DNA of 64,000 nt, from assembly GCA_016648135.1 (NCBI GenBank), contig JADDOH010023013.1:1-64000 (forward strand). The letters run 5' to 3'. How positions within the stretch are numbered: the stretch's first letter is position 1; the number at the start of each line of letters is the position of its first letter. The translations under genes and the position numbers were made by a program. Positions 52,900 through 62,891 of this stretch are shown piece after piece. The DNA is from Agrypnia vestita (lineage: Eukaryota; Arthropoda; Insecta; Trichoptera; Phryganeidae). Below the pieces are notes generated by a model. That model was not told where the DNA came from and did not search any database. It was given only the letters and a program-made list of their open reading frames with translations.

Positions 52900-53900
52900 G
52901 AAATGCGAATGTCAAACAATTTGTCATTGCCCGATGATGGTGGCCGCTCCGGTCGAGGTCCGGCGAGCGTCGGTAGCGTCTGGTGATGGCGGCGGAGATA
53001 ACCTTCACCGGCCATAGTGCAATTTGTTCTCATTCCATGCGTGGAAGAGATCGGAACGCGCTTTGTTAGCAAATAAAGGAAGATGCGTACAATCGACGGT
53101 TCGAGTTTATCACCGTTCGCGGTGTCCCGCAGCCGAGCGGCAATAGCGAAGCTCCCGTCGGCTGGAAGCTCCAGGATCAGTTTGTAATAACGCCTCGCAT
53201 TCCTCGCTGCCTCCGCTTTCGTCAGCCTGGTGGTGGCGAGCAAAATTGGAGCGCGCCTTCGGAACCGAATCCGCAATGTTAAGTTCACACGGCTCCCCGA
53301 AGCAAAACAAAACACGCGGGGTATATTTAGGACAAACGCGAACACGCGGGGCGCGCGGGTAGTGTGGGTAGCGGCTCGGCGCATTATAAATACGCGCGAC
53401 AACCGCCACTCATAGACGCGATAGGGCGGCGGGCCGGGGACAATGCCGCGTCGATTCCTTCGCCGGAGATAAATAAAAACAATCGCCAGGTAATCCGCGA
53501 TCAAGCAGCGCCGGGTGAACGCTCTCCCAGCCGGGGAAACGATGTCCGCCCGATACAATTACGGCGATTAGAGCCGCGGAAGCTCTCGCCGATAAACAAT
53601 CGTCACTGGAGGGCGGGCCCAGCTGGTGGACATTAGTTTGGCGTTTCGCCGCGATACAACATTTTCCCGCGCCCGGCGGTCGGGCGGGTCCCCCTCCCCC
53701 CTCCTCCCCCCTCCACCCCTCCCCGGCAGGAATGCGCGGCGCGGTATTAATAGCGCGGTCTGCGCCCGGTCTGGGCCGCCGCGGCCTGATTCACCGCCTC
53801 GCCGCGCCGCGCCTCACCTCGCCTCGCCTCGCCGCGCCGCGCCTCGCCTCGTCTGCCGGGATGACGTAAAGGTCGCTTTTTGACACTTTCCTCCGTCTTT
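52900..53900. promoter_or_regulatory. 1-kb CpG-rich island
   Basis: The most GC/CpG-rich part of the window. TATAAATA at 53385-53392 lies between CGGCGCAT and CGCGCGACAAC. FOX-type ATAAACAAT (53590) and TAAATAAAAACAAT (53470) cores are present. A (CGCCK)n-type minisatellite (CCTCGCCGCGCCGCGCCTCA) covers 53798-53852. Long frames on both strands reflect base composition. It could be a host promoter or 5' exon. Confidence 0.35.
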
Positions 53901-54480
53901 CCACCGCGCAACACTCGCTGCGCGAAAATGCTACCGAACTAAATTAAACTATTCTAAAGACTCGAAGTAGAAAACCTCGCTCGCGTTATTTGGTATTCCG
54001 CTAGATTTGTTCGGTACATACAAATTAATAATCTATTTACTCGTACGCGACAGATTCCACTTACCGAAAGTCTAAGAGCCGGCTGTTTGTTCAGTACCTA
54101 GTCATACTGATAATCAAGAAATAACCGTAGATTTTGCATTTTCTACCAATCACACAACTCTTATTCGTAAAATTTAAGTATTTTCTCTCAATTCTTACTA
54201 TTTATACTCCTCGGACGGCCTTGTTCGATACTTCTCTAAAAATTACTTTACTCTCACGTCTACGTTTCTTTTTAAATATATTTTAAATATGTTAACTTCT
54301 TCTATGTCTTTATAAATATTCTGTTATTATATATACCCATAGACCATTAATTTTTATAAGTACTAACTGTTTTTGTAGCCGGGCCGCGTAATCGAGGATC
54401 CCCTCGCCATTCTGACTTAGTTGTTGTTGCTGCGCCTGTCATGTACACAAGTACTCGAGTACCTACTAACTACTACGTAA
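53901..54480. other. No feature recognised
   Basis: Right shoulder of the CpG island, grading back to AT-rich sequence. Confidence 0.3.
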
Positions 54481-54483
54481 GTA

Positions 54484-54840
54484 AGGTCTAAATATACAAG
54501 ACATGCGTGATATACGCTGTAGAGACGCGAGCTGACCTGTCCGCACCAAAGGACTCCTCGGAACAACTGAATTGAAGGTGCTGAGATCCATTACTGGAAA
54601 AACTACGTGACCGTGTCCGAAGTGAAGACATAAGGAAAACTTGGAAAATAGAGGACATAGCACTATGGAGTAGATTAAGAAGGAGATTCTGGCGGGGTCA
54701 CGTAACCAAAATGGACAGTGACAGACTCGTGCATCCAGCAGCGAATGAAATCCCCTCTGGACGAGGCCTACCGGGAAGACCACCGAAAAGATGGAGGGTT
54801 AGCTGGACCTCGTCATCCCAGGAGGCGTAGTTTTCTGTAG
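54484..54840 (+). pseudogene. LINE C-terminal fragment (family shared with 47.0 kb)
   Basis: The plus strand reads IYKTCVIYAVETRADLSAPK, then after a stop LLEKLRDRVRSEDIRKTWKI, RRRFWRGHVTKMDSDRLVHP and GRGLPGRPPKRWRVSWTSSS. It has the same series as the 47-kb copy but keeps LRDRVRSEDIR. One stop and one frameshift. Confidence 0.7.
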
Positions 54841-55031
54841 CACAGATCAACAGATATAATAAAATAAAAATAAAAAAAGAAATACCTATAGGTAAATAAA
54901 TAAACTTTTTCTAAAAATAATTAATTAATGAGAAAACAGTGTTATTATTAAATTATTATATATAAAGTATTATTAAATTAAATATAATTGAACCTGACCT
55001 TTTTTTTATATTTTATATTAAAAATGCGTGC

Positions 55032-55550
55032 TAAGGGCCGGTTGTATCAACTTGGATTAGAGTTGGTTTAGTTCAAATCTCGATTAAGGCATTGCGCGTG
55101 ATTTTTGACATATGTCATCAAAATCATTTTTATTCAATGCTTCGACATTGTAGTGTTGGAGTGCATAATTTTGTGTAGGTGCCACAGATTTTTCTAACGG
55201 TTAACTATTTCTATAATATTATATTCTTAACGCGAATTTAATTTATGTTATATATATTAATAATTTACTTAGACCTCGAACGATACTTTTTTGCCGAAAG
55301 AAATAGATTTTGCAACGACGAACTGTTGACAATAAATTTGTTTTCTACACATCAGATTTGAATAACTTTACATTTATATAAATGTGATATGTAGCGCAGG
55401 ATGGACGAAAGGTGGGCAGGTGATGTATCTGGAGTAGTGTTTCTTGGATTATGGACAGGGTAAGCCATAACACGCGTCAGAAAGCGCACCGCCTAAACTT
55501 GAGTTTCAGTTTAAACCAACTATAGTCCAAGTTGATACAACCGGCCTTAA
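55032..55550. mobile_element. Harbinger-type MITE, 513 bp, TAA duplication
   Basis: TAA at 55032-55034 and 55548-55550. Tips GGGCCGGTTGTATCAACTTG and (inverted) AGGCCGGTTGTATCAACTTG continue as ~45-bp inverted repeats with few mismatches. No ORF. A much shorter relative is at 32141-32260. Confidence 0.75.
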
Positions 55551-56283
55551 GTCTCTGAGATTTAAAAATAATCCAGCTCGCGTTGCTTAATGTTTTTTTT
55601 CTTCAATGGTTCTTTTGCGCGGGATTGTTAAGCAAGTATTTTTCTGCGAAAGAACAATCAGCGTGAGAAGTGGGACGCGCACGAATACAATACCCAGCCA
55701 ACATTGGTTTTAATGCGTCGTCAATCTCATTGTCACTTACCGGTATTATCTATCAATTCAATGTATATACCGAGTGGCAGCTCACACGCAACAAGCGATC
55801 GCAAATCATTTTGGATATGCCGAGTGGTGCTGGCCCCGCACCCGAGCGATATCTGTGGATAGAAAATCTTACTAAAACACTACTAAAAGGAAAATTTTAA
55901 GGTTGTTACGTAATTTTATAAAAGTGCGTTAAAAATTAACCCATTAATAGTTATTCCCGAAGGATCTCGATGTTTGACAAGGCAGGTTATTGTATTATTA
56001 TTGAATCACGAAACTCTCGCGTATATTTTTTTCCGTAATAGCGTTGTATCGTCGTCTCGAAGACGAGATATTTTTGAACGATAAAGAATTTCAACGTGAT
56101 AATAGATTATTAAATTTTACGAAGTATGAATTCAGTTTTTGATTTTGATGTTCACAAAAACCAAATCCTTTAAATAAAATCGTGTAAGGTTAGCATTTTA
56201 CTTTTGTTTATTTAAAAAATAAAAAACCATAATAAAGATGTTCCCGCAGAGTTGTGTTAGGGGCTGTTTTTGAGTTTCGTATA
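55551..56283. other. No feature recognised
   Basis: A 76-codon plus frame (55670-55900) has no domain. Confidence 0.35.
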
Positions 56284-56644
56284 GTCGCAACCTGGTCTTT
56301 GGCGCAGACGTTACAACAATGAGCTCTACACTCTATTTAAGGAGCCAAACGTCACAAAATTTATAAAACTGGGAAGACTTCGGTGGCTGGGTCATGTGGA
56401 GAGAATGTCAGAGCATCAAGCACCAAAGTCCCTGCTGAACTCGAGGCCAATAGGGCGAAGGAGCTTAGGAAGGCCAAAATTAAGATGGAGTGACAACGTC
56501 CTCAAAGATATCCCTGCCTTAGAGCTTCTAAACTGGAGAGAGCTGGCACTAGACCGAGATGAGTGGAGAAAAATTATTGAGTAGGCTAAGACCCACCAAG
56601 GGTTGTAGTGCCAAGAATGATGATGATGATGATGGTCGCAACCT
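56284..56644 (+). mobile_element. 5'-truncated LINE, 10-bp TSD, (GAT)n tail
   Basis: GTCGCAACCT at 56284-56293 and 56635-56644 flanks 341 bp. The insert encodes a LINE C-terminus and ends in CCAAGAATGATGATGATGAT, the short-repeat tail typical of RTE-like elements. A shorter sibling is at 25622-25785. Confidence 0.85.
56296..56584 (+). pseudogene. LINE (RTE-like) C-terminal domain, intact frame end
   Basis: The plus strand reads RRYNNELYTLFKEPNVTKFI, KLGRLRWLGHVERMSEHQAP and GRRSLGRPKLRWSDNVLKDI and ends LDRDEWRKIIE with a natural stop. RYN.EL..L(Y/F)KEP.....IK.GRLRW.GH..RM is the classic RTE post-RT block. The frame is open to the stop, so this copy is young, but it is dead by truncation. 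Confidence 0.75.
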
Positions 56645-58214
56645 AAATTAATACGAAACCAAGTAATTAGGTATTGAAGTTTTCTCAACTCCACAACTCG
56701 AGCCCGTAACCGATGCGGCCAAACGTTGTACTAGCGGAATTCACGTACGGCGTTTTAATTTTAAACTGCCCACGTGTGCGCATCTCCACGCCACATTGTG
56801 AGATAAAATAATTGTACAAAAATTAATAAAGCGTTTAAATTGAAATGCTGCTGCGAGTCCGGCCTGTGATGAGAATGCGGGCCGGTTCTGTGAAATAATG
56901 CTGCTTATCAACAATTTGTTTCCACGATTATTTCTGAAAACACAAACCTACCGCTCACGAGAAAGCGCCGACTGCGTATAAATAAAAAAACAGAAAAAAT
57001 ATACAGTTTTCGCAGTACTGCAGGGCTCTAACAATACATCATTGTTTGTGCGTTTGATATTTGAAACAAGTCGTGGAACGTGCCGTGCGAGTGGATAAAA
57101 GAATTCACCCGGTCGCCATCGTAATTTACTCAGAATAACAAAATGAAAAATTGGCCTTGAACGAAAATGTGTCATTTTTTCTATCCACGTGTCGCACGGC
57201 TCAATTTTCCATTTATACTTTGTCCTTTGTTGCAGCTGACAGCTGCAGTTTCTGGTACTTTGCCAGTTTCACCTTTCTCATCACTTCATGAATATACTAA
57301 TTATCAATTTATATTATTCCTCCTATATAATCAATTTCCTCTTCTGCTTTTGGTGGTTTTGATAAGTTTTCCGTTTTCTTTTACTTTTATTGTTTTCTCA
57401 CGTTATAGCTTTTTCCGTCCAGCTCATTTCATCCACCTTTCTCCAACAGCTCACCAAAATATACACGAATAACCAAATAAATTAATAATTTGTTTTTAAT
57501 GACGTGTTTTAGTGAGAATGTCTCCATCGATTGTGATGGAGTACCTACCGCCTGCAAATGCCAGAGGAATTGTTACTCATGCAATTTTTATTTATTTTAT
57601 CTATCTTGAATACTCCCCCTCAACTACTGTCCCTAGGGATTCTCATCGTTTCTTCTGACATCGCGTTAAAAGTATGAAAGTGTTTCTTTAACTCTAACAG
57701 AATACAGAGATGGTGCGCCCCACGTCCGCGGGATACGCAGCATCCAACTCCATCGCGAAAGATTATATTTTTTCGCTCTCAATGTCCGTGTGTCCGCTCT
57801 ATATAGTGCTATGTTCTATATATAATACAAGAGATTCCACGAGAAGATTTTGTTCTTTTTGGAATGGGCCGATTTCTTCTTATTTTTGTCGGACAAATCA
57901 GCTGATTTTATCATTCCAGTTCGTTTTCTAATTTATAATTTACGTCCTTCATGTTTTGAAATGAGAGAACCAAACATAAAGTCATCAAACTCTTCTCTTC
58001 TTCCCTAAAAGAATTTCAGAAGAAAAGAAAAGGTAAAATGGATAAATGAAGAATATTTATAAAAGACTAGTACCGCTTAACGATTAATTAAAACTCAATA
58101 TTATTTTTGTCAGATCATTGTATTTTAAACGCACAATTGCATCGGTAATCAAATGAGTGTTTAAAGTGTTTACATAGTTCGCAACTTCTGTGATTTAAGA
58201 TTATTTGTATGAGA
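56645..58214. other. No feature recognised
   Basis: 1.5 kb including a 101-codon plus frame (57167-57472) of hydrophobic, AT-biased composition without a domain. Confidence 0.35.
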
Positions 58215-58490
58215 CTTTCTAGATGTGGGTCTATAGAAGAATACTCAAAATAAGCTGGATGGACAGAGTTACGAATGAAGATGTTATGGAAAACTTATTA
58301 TCTCGGACATGCGATGAAACCTTCAGAGAAGTAGGAGATCTTGCATCTCATAATGCAGGAAAAGATTGCCGGAAGTCGGGGCCCTGGAAGAAGGAGAACA
58401 TGGCTGAAAAAACTGAGACAGTAAAGGTATTCCGGATCTCAGTAAATAAAGTTCTCATAGCCAACATGACAGCCAATGTCCAACAGTAGA
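58215..58490 (+). pseudogene. LINE C-terminal fragment
   Basis: Reads MWVYRRILKISWMDRVTNED, then a frame-shifted stretch where GGGCCCTGGAAGAAGGAGAA encodes GPGRRR in the right frame, and ends NKVLIANMTANVQQ. W.YRR(I/M)L.I.W.DR(V)(T/R)NE is a conserved LINE block. Two compensating shifts give the apparent 88-codon frame. Confidence 0.65.
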
Positions 58491-58633
58491 GCACAAAGAA
58501 AAGAAGTACTTTGGTTGTTAATTCGTATAAACTGTTTGCTTCTTTCACCAATTTCTTGAGTTGAGGAAGACGCGCCCATCACTAAAGTATTCCACGCGAC
58601 TGGGTTCCAAATTATTATCTTCGTGGCTGTTTT

Positions 58634-58765
58634 TACTTCCTTTATATTAACTCGTGGCGTCTGCTTGCTTGCCGTCAACAAAAAAATTGGATCGATTTTT
58701 GACCCTTTTCCCGTGATCCAATCGACCTGAAACTTTTCAAGTAGACTCGTGGCGACGATCAAGAA
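58634..58765 (+). repeat. Dispersed repeat, copy 2 (partner at 1125-1262)
   Basis: Begins CTTTATATTAACTCGTGGCG and ends GTGGCGACGATC. Differs from copy 1 by a few substitutions and a short indel after GCTTGC. Confidence 0.6.
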
Positions 58766-58966
58766 GATCTTTAAAATTTTCGTTAAAAAAAATTAATAAT
58801 TATAGTATAATTTCGGATTTTTAGAAATTTTATTGGTTTTTTCAAATTGGAATCATTAGAAAAGTTTTATTAGCAACGATGGCCCGATAACATATGAATA
58901 TTTTTTAAATTTGAATTACTCCGTCGGTATACATAATAGGTACTTCACTACGAATGTCGAAAATCT

Positions 58967-59149
58967 AAATTGACTGACAAATGTTTTTAGAATTTAATCT
59001 TCAAAGCATGAAGTGTCTTTGAAAGATCAAAACATCTGACATTTTAGAAATATATTAAATTACTGTAAGTTTAGTGTTATGTTATATGTTTTAATTCATC
59101 TTTAATTGTTGTTATATTTTACAAAGAAAGGGAGTATAATAAAAACTTG
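58967..59149 (+). repeat. Dispersed ~184-bp repeat (inverted partner 9558-9741)
   Basis: AAATTGACTGACAAATGTTT to GGGAGTATAATAAAAACTTG. Near-identical reverse complement of the 9.6-kb copy. Confidence 0.65.
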
Positions 59150-59269
59150 TTTTTTATTGGTTACTTTTTTAATGATGAAAATGTCTGATTATAAATTCTT
59201 GAGGTTGTATCACTTGGTTTTAGGTTATATTTGTGTATTTTAATTTAACTAAAGAAACTATTGAATCTC

Positions 59270-59560
59270 AGTCCAGCGCTGACGAAAATTCTCGAGATTT
59301 GACTGTCTCGGAATGTTCCGCGCGCATTACTAATTCATAAAAGTATTTTTATATCCGACCGGGAAAATCACCGCAGATGTGCAGCCGCACGCCGCTAGAC
59401 ACAAATTGTGTTGCCGTCAGCGCCGCGCTTCAATCGCCTATTTTATGGCAATTAACAAAATGCCGAGATTTCGCCTCTCTGCCCGTTATCTCCGAGAGAA
59501 TGAATGACCCATTCTTGTAGAATGTCGCGCCGACAGTTTCGTGATAGAAACTATTAACAC
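59270..59560. other. GC-richer block, possible conserved non-coding DNA
   Basis: Contains TTTTATGGCAATTAAC (a TTTATGG-type core) amid CpG-rich words such as GTCAGCGCCGCGCTTC. No frame. Confidence 0.3.
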
Positions 59561-61049
59561 ACTTTAATTAAATTATAATTATGTGTCGCGCTAGAGGCGC
59601 TGTAATTTTCGCATTTCGTGAAGGCTATTATCGGATCTGACGGAATGTCTGCTTGTCGAAAAGGTGTTATGTTTTTTATTTACTTTGCATAAATTGTGAA
59701 AATACAACAAAGATCCGAAGCGATAGAAAATAAAATAATAGTTAGCGTGAGTTATAGTAGTGTGAGTATTAATAGTCATCTTTTTATTATCTCGCCCGGT
59801 CTGTTTTTCACAAAACAAGTTATCTTATAATATTTAAGTACCATTAACCGAAAATTGATTTTTCATAACTAAGATTTTTCAAATGTAGGTACATTTGTAA
59901 TGATTTCAAAAAACAAACAACTTTATTTTGTAGGATTCGTAACAAATTAAATAAAATGTTTAATTCGTACTTTGTCAACTAAATATATATGGAGCTTTCT
60001 GACTTAATACCCATTATTTTTATTTGCGTTGTGCGGTTCATAGCGTAAACACATAATTTAAAAAATAATTAATTTACAAATGTACTATAAAGTTGTCTTA
60101 ATGTACCATAATATATTTATTTAAATAATATGCGTAATAGTATAAAATGTCATCTTATGTTGTATGTGTATCGGGCGCAGGTTACTAGATTCCGGTTAAA
60201 ACATTTATATTCAATAAATTCTTGAAAAAAATCAATTTCGTGTATTTTTAATTCAATAAAAATATTTTCGATACACTTCACTCTATTTATGAAATTCGCA
60301 AAACCTACAGTGTCATATATAAAAATATTATATATATATATAAAATTTACACGTGATAACCTTGAACAAAAAATGTATTGTCGGGAATCCAATTAAATGT
60401 TATTACAATACCTTCTTAGTTATTAATTTTTATAAATTAATTTAACGTTTCCTTGTGTATATCTTATTTGCTTAATCTAATGTCTTTCATTTTAGTATTC
60501 TTGTATTGTTTATATCTTACTTAATTTAATGTCTTAATTTTTATAATTTAATGTCTTAATTTTTATAATTTAATGTATTGTTTCTTTGTCTATATCTTAC
60601 TTATTTAATCTAATGTCTTACACTAACGATTACATTATATTACGATATACACATATATGACAATGCCTCCACTTTTAAACACGAGAATAAATTCTCATTT
60701 AAAAGTGGGTAAGCGTGTAATATAAAAGTTTATTAATTATATTATATTGAATATACTCTTAAGTTTGTACATTTACCAAATAAATTTAATAAAATTTAAA
60801 AAAAAGTGTTTGAAATATGGTGAATTACCAAGTAATACTTCAGGTATCGAATAATGTGGTGTACACGCTCCATCTTCACTTTCAAGGCAGACATTCTTAA
60901 CAAACATTTATTATTTGTTCCTTTTCTTTATTTTGGAGCAAATTCAAAATAATTCTATGGATGGATTCGCCATTGGACATCGTTTATGTGAATGGATGAA
61001 AAACATAAACTGGGTTATTTCTACTTGAGTTTAATTTTTTTTTATGTTT
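59561..61049. other. No feature recognised
   Basis: AT-rich. Near 60430-60620 a TTAATTTAATGTCTTAATTT sentence repeats loosely three to four times. CTCCACTTTTAAA / TTTAAAAGTGGG form an inverted pair at 60669-60706. Confidence 0.3.
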
Positions 61050-61290
61050 CACCACTCGAGTTTGGAGTTTAACCAACTTTACACCAGAAATTCCGGCTCT
61101 TCTTCTAAGTATTCGGTCATGAGACATAAAAAGAAACGCCAGATCCTGCATTTCACGATTCAAAGCGAAATTGCTCACACAAGAGGTCCTGGAAGACGAA
61201 GGACATGCCGGGAAATTCACGGTCCAACTATCTGGAGCTGCGGCTGTCAAGCGTCGACAGATCGCGACGTCCGGTAGCCAGAAGAAGAAG
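61050..61290 (+). pseudogene. LINE C-terminal scrap
   Basis: Frames read MRHKKKRQILHFTIQSEIAH and TRGPGRRRTCREIHG, resembling the H..R...L.L..QG.I.G.RGPGRRR.(S/T)WL block. The end near 61290 passes into GC-rich unassigned sequence. Confidence 0.45.
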
Positions 61291-61504
61291 AGTGTCAGGG
61301 CAGCTGGCGGGCCGCGCCACGCCGGGATCAGGCGCTGCTATCTGCTCCGGCGGGCGGGGCGCCCTCCGACCTGCGATAACCCGCGACGTGCCAATCTTGT
61401 GTTTAGGAAATTATACTCTGCCACTGCAAAACCTCTAATTACGACCGTAACGACTTCCGTAAACGTGCTCGCATCTCAAAACTTAATACGTTACAACACT
61501 CAAA
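61291..61504. other. GC-richer spacer
   Basis: GGCTGGCGGGCCGCGCCACG-type composition to ~61390. Overlapping plus frames without domains. Confidence 0.25.
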
Positions 61505-61935
61505 AATATCATCATCATCTTCTTCCCCTTATCCTAGTAGAGTCGGGGGCCCAAAGACTAGATAAGGTGCTTCCATTCTGTTTTCAAATACATTTTTTGC
61601 TGTCTCTCCCAGCTTAATCTGGGTGGTCTTCCCTCCGGGGTTGCTAAGAAGATTCTTCTGGCATTCTGAGCACGTGTCCAAGCCACCTCAGTTGTGATTT
61701 TACCATGTGCAGGAGTAGGAGTTCCGTGCCGAATGTGCGCCTTGTGACGGCACTTCTCACTCTGTCCATCAGTGTGACTCCCGCTACCCCCCTTAGAAAA
61801 CTCATCTCGGCAGTCTGGACCATCGATCTCACTCTCTCCGTCAGGATCCAAATTTGATGGCCATATATTAGGGTGGGCCTGTACACAGATTTGAGTCAGT
61901 TTTGCCTCGACACTAAGCTCGGATTTTCTTAACAC
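61505..61935 (-). pseudogene. LINE C-terminal fragment (family shared with 43.8 kb)
   Basis: The minus strand reads PTLIYGHQIWILTERVRSMV, AEMSFLRGVAGVTLMDRVRS and ELLLLHMVKSQLRWLGHVLR (frame 61886-61644), then ATPEGRPPRLSW and the terminal GGGCCCCCGACTC region with a (GAT)n tail at 61511. YG...W....(R).....EM.FLR.(V/A)AGV...DR.RS and SQLRWLGH.(L/F)RM are textbook LINE blocks. One frameshift. Confidence 0.7.
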
Positions 61936-62890
61936 CGCATTATATAAAGAGCGTAGAACGCCGGCTGCAACTCCGATTCTATTTCACTTCACTGCCTCCC
62001 CTCAAAAATATTCCTATCAAAATAATAAGTACAAAATATACGAACATTTACACATTTTTTTAAATATTAAAAATTACAATATAAAACCTACGCGAATTTA
62101 TCAATTATCCATATCGGAATCACTGATATTCATCACTGACTATCTTTTTACTTTCGTGGAACTTTGACCAGGAACTGTGCACCGACTCCACTGACACTTG
62201 TTTTTTCCTAGTTTTGATAAAAATATGACATCGCGTTGTCGTCGAAAAGATTAATCACTCGCACTGCCTTAGACTCACTCGGGTGGCCCTTTTGTACAAA
62301 ACCTTGCACTGTTTCCCACATTTTACAGATCTCATCCCGAGTGGCAGGTTTGTCAGCTTCTGCAGCCGCCTATTGTTGCCCGTGACGCGGAGACATTAAT
62401 TCTTAATTCTAATTAAAATTCATTCTTCTTTGCCCTGAACTTCTTGAAGGTTGGTGGATTTTCGGCACAATACACGCGCAAGGACTTCACTTTCATATCA
62501 CCGCTTGCGTTAGCGCACATCCATATGGTGAGCAGTGGCGTGCAGTGGGTATAAACTTAGGTTATGCCGTGACCTATATTAAAAATACATAATACGCGTA
62601 TATAAGGGGTTAAAAAGTAAAGGCAGCAATATAAAAAATTAAAAATGTATCGCAGTCACCAAGGATTACTAATTTAAAAAGTACTGAATTCGAGATCTTA
62701 TAAAAAATATAGCTTTATCCTTCCAAAATCATATATAAGGGTATATACATTTTTTTAACAGTATATAAGTAACTACTTTGAGTAGCTTCAATCCAAAAAA
62801 ATAACTGCACTATAAAAGAAGTATTGTAAACAAGATTTTCTAAATAAATAAATATATTGGCAAAAAATTTCAATATATTTCGAAGACGAT
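61936..62890. other. Unassigned; partial MITE tip 62597-62635
   Basis: TAAGGGGTTAAAAAGTAAAG then GCAGCAATAT resembles the tips of the 6931-7360 unit. The opposite tip was not found. Otherwise no signature. Confidence 0.3.
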
Positions 62891-62891
62891 A

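Noticed and set aside
52767..53558. 263-codon open minus frame in the CpG island
   Set aside because: Arg/Ala-rich with no domain. Two other frames are also open across the same GC-rich DNA, which produces chance ORFs.
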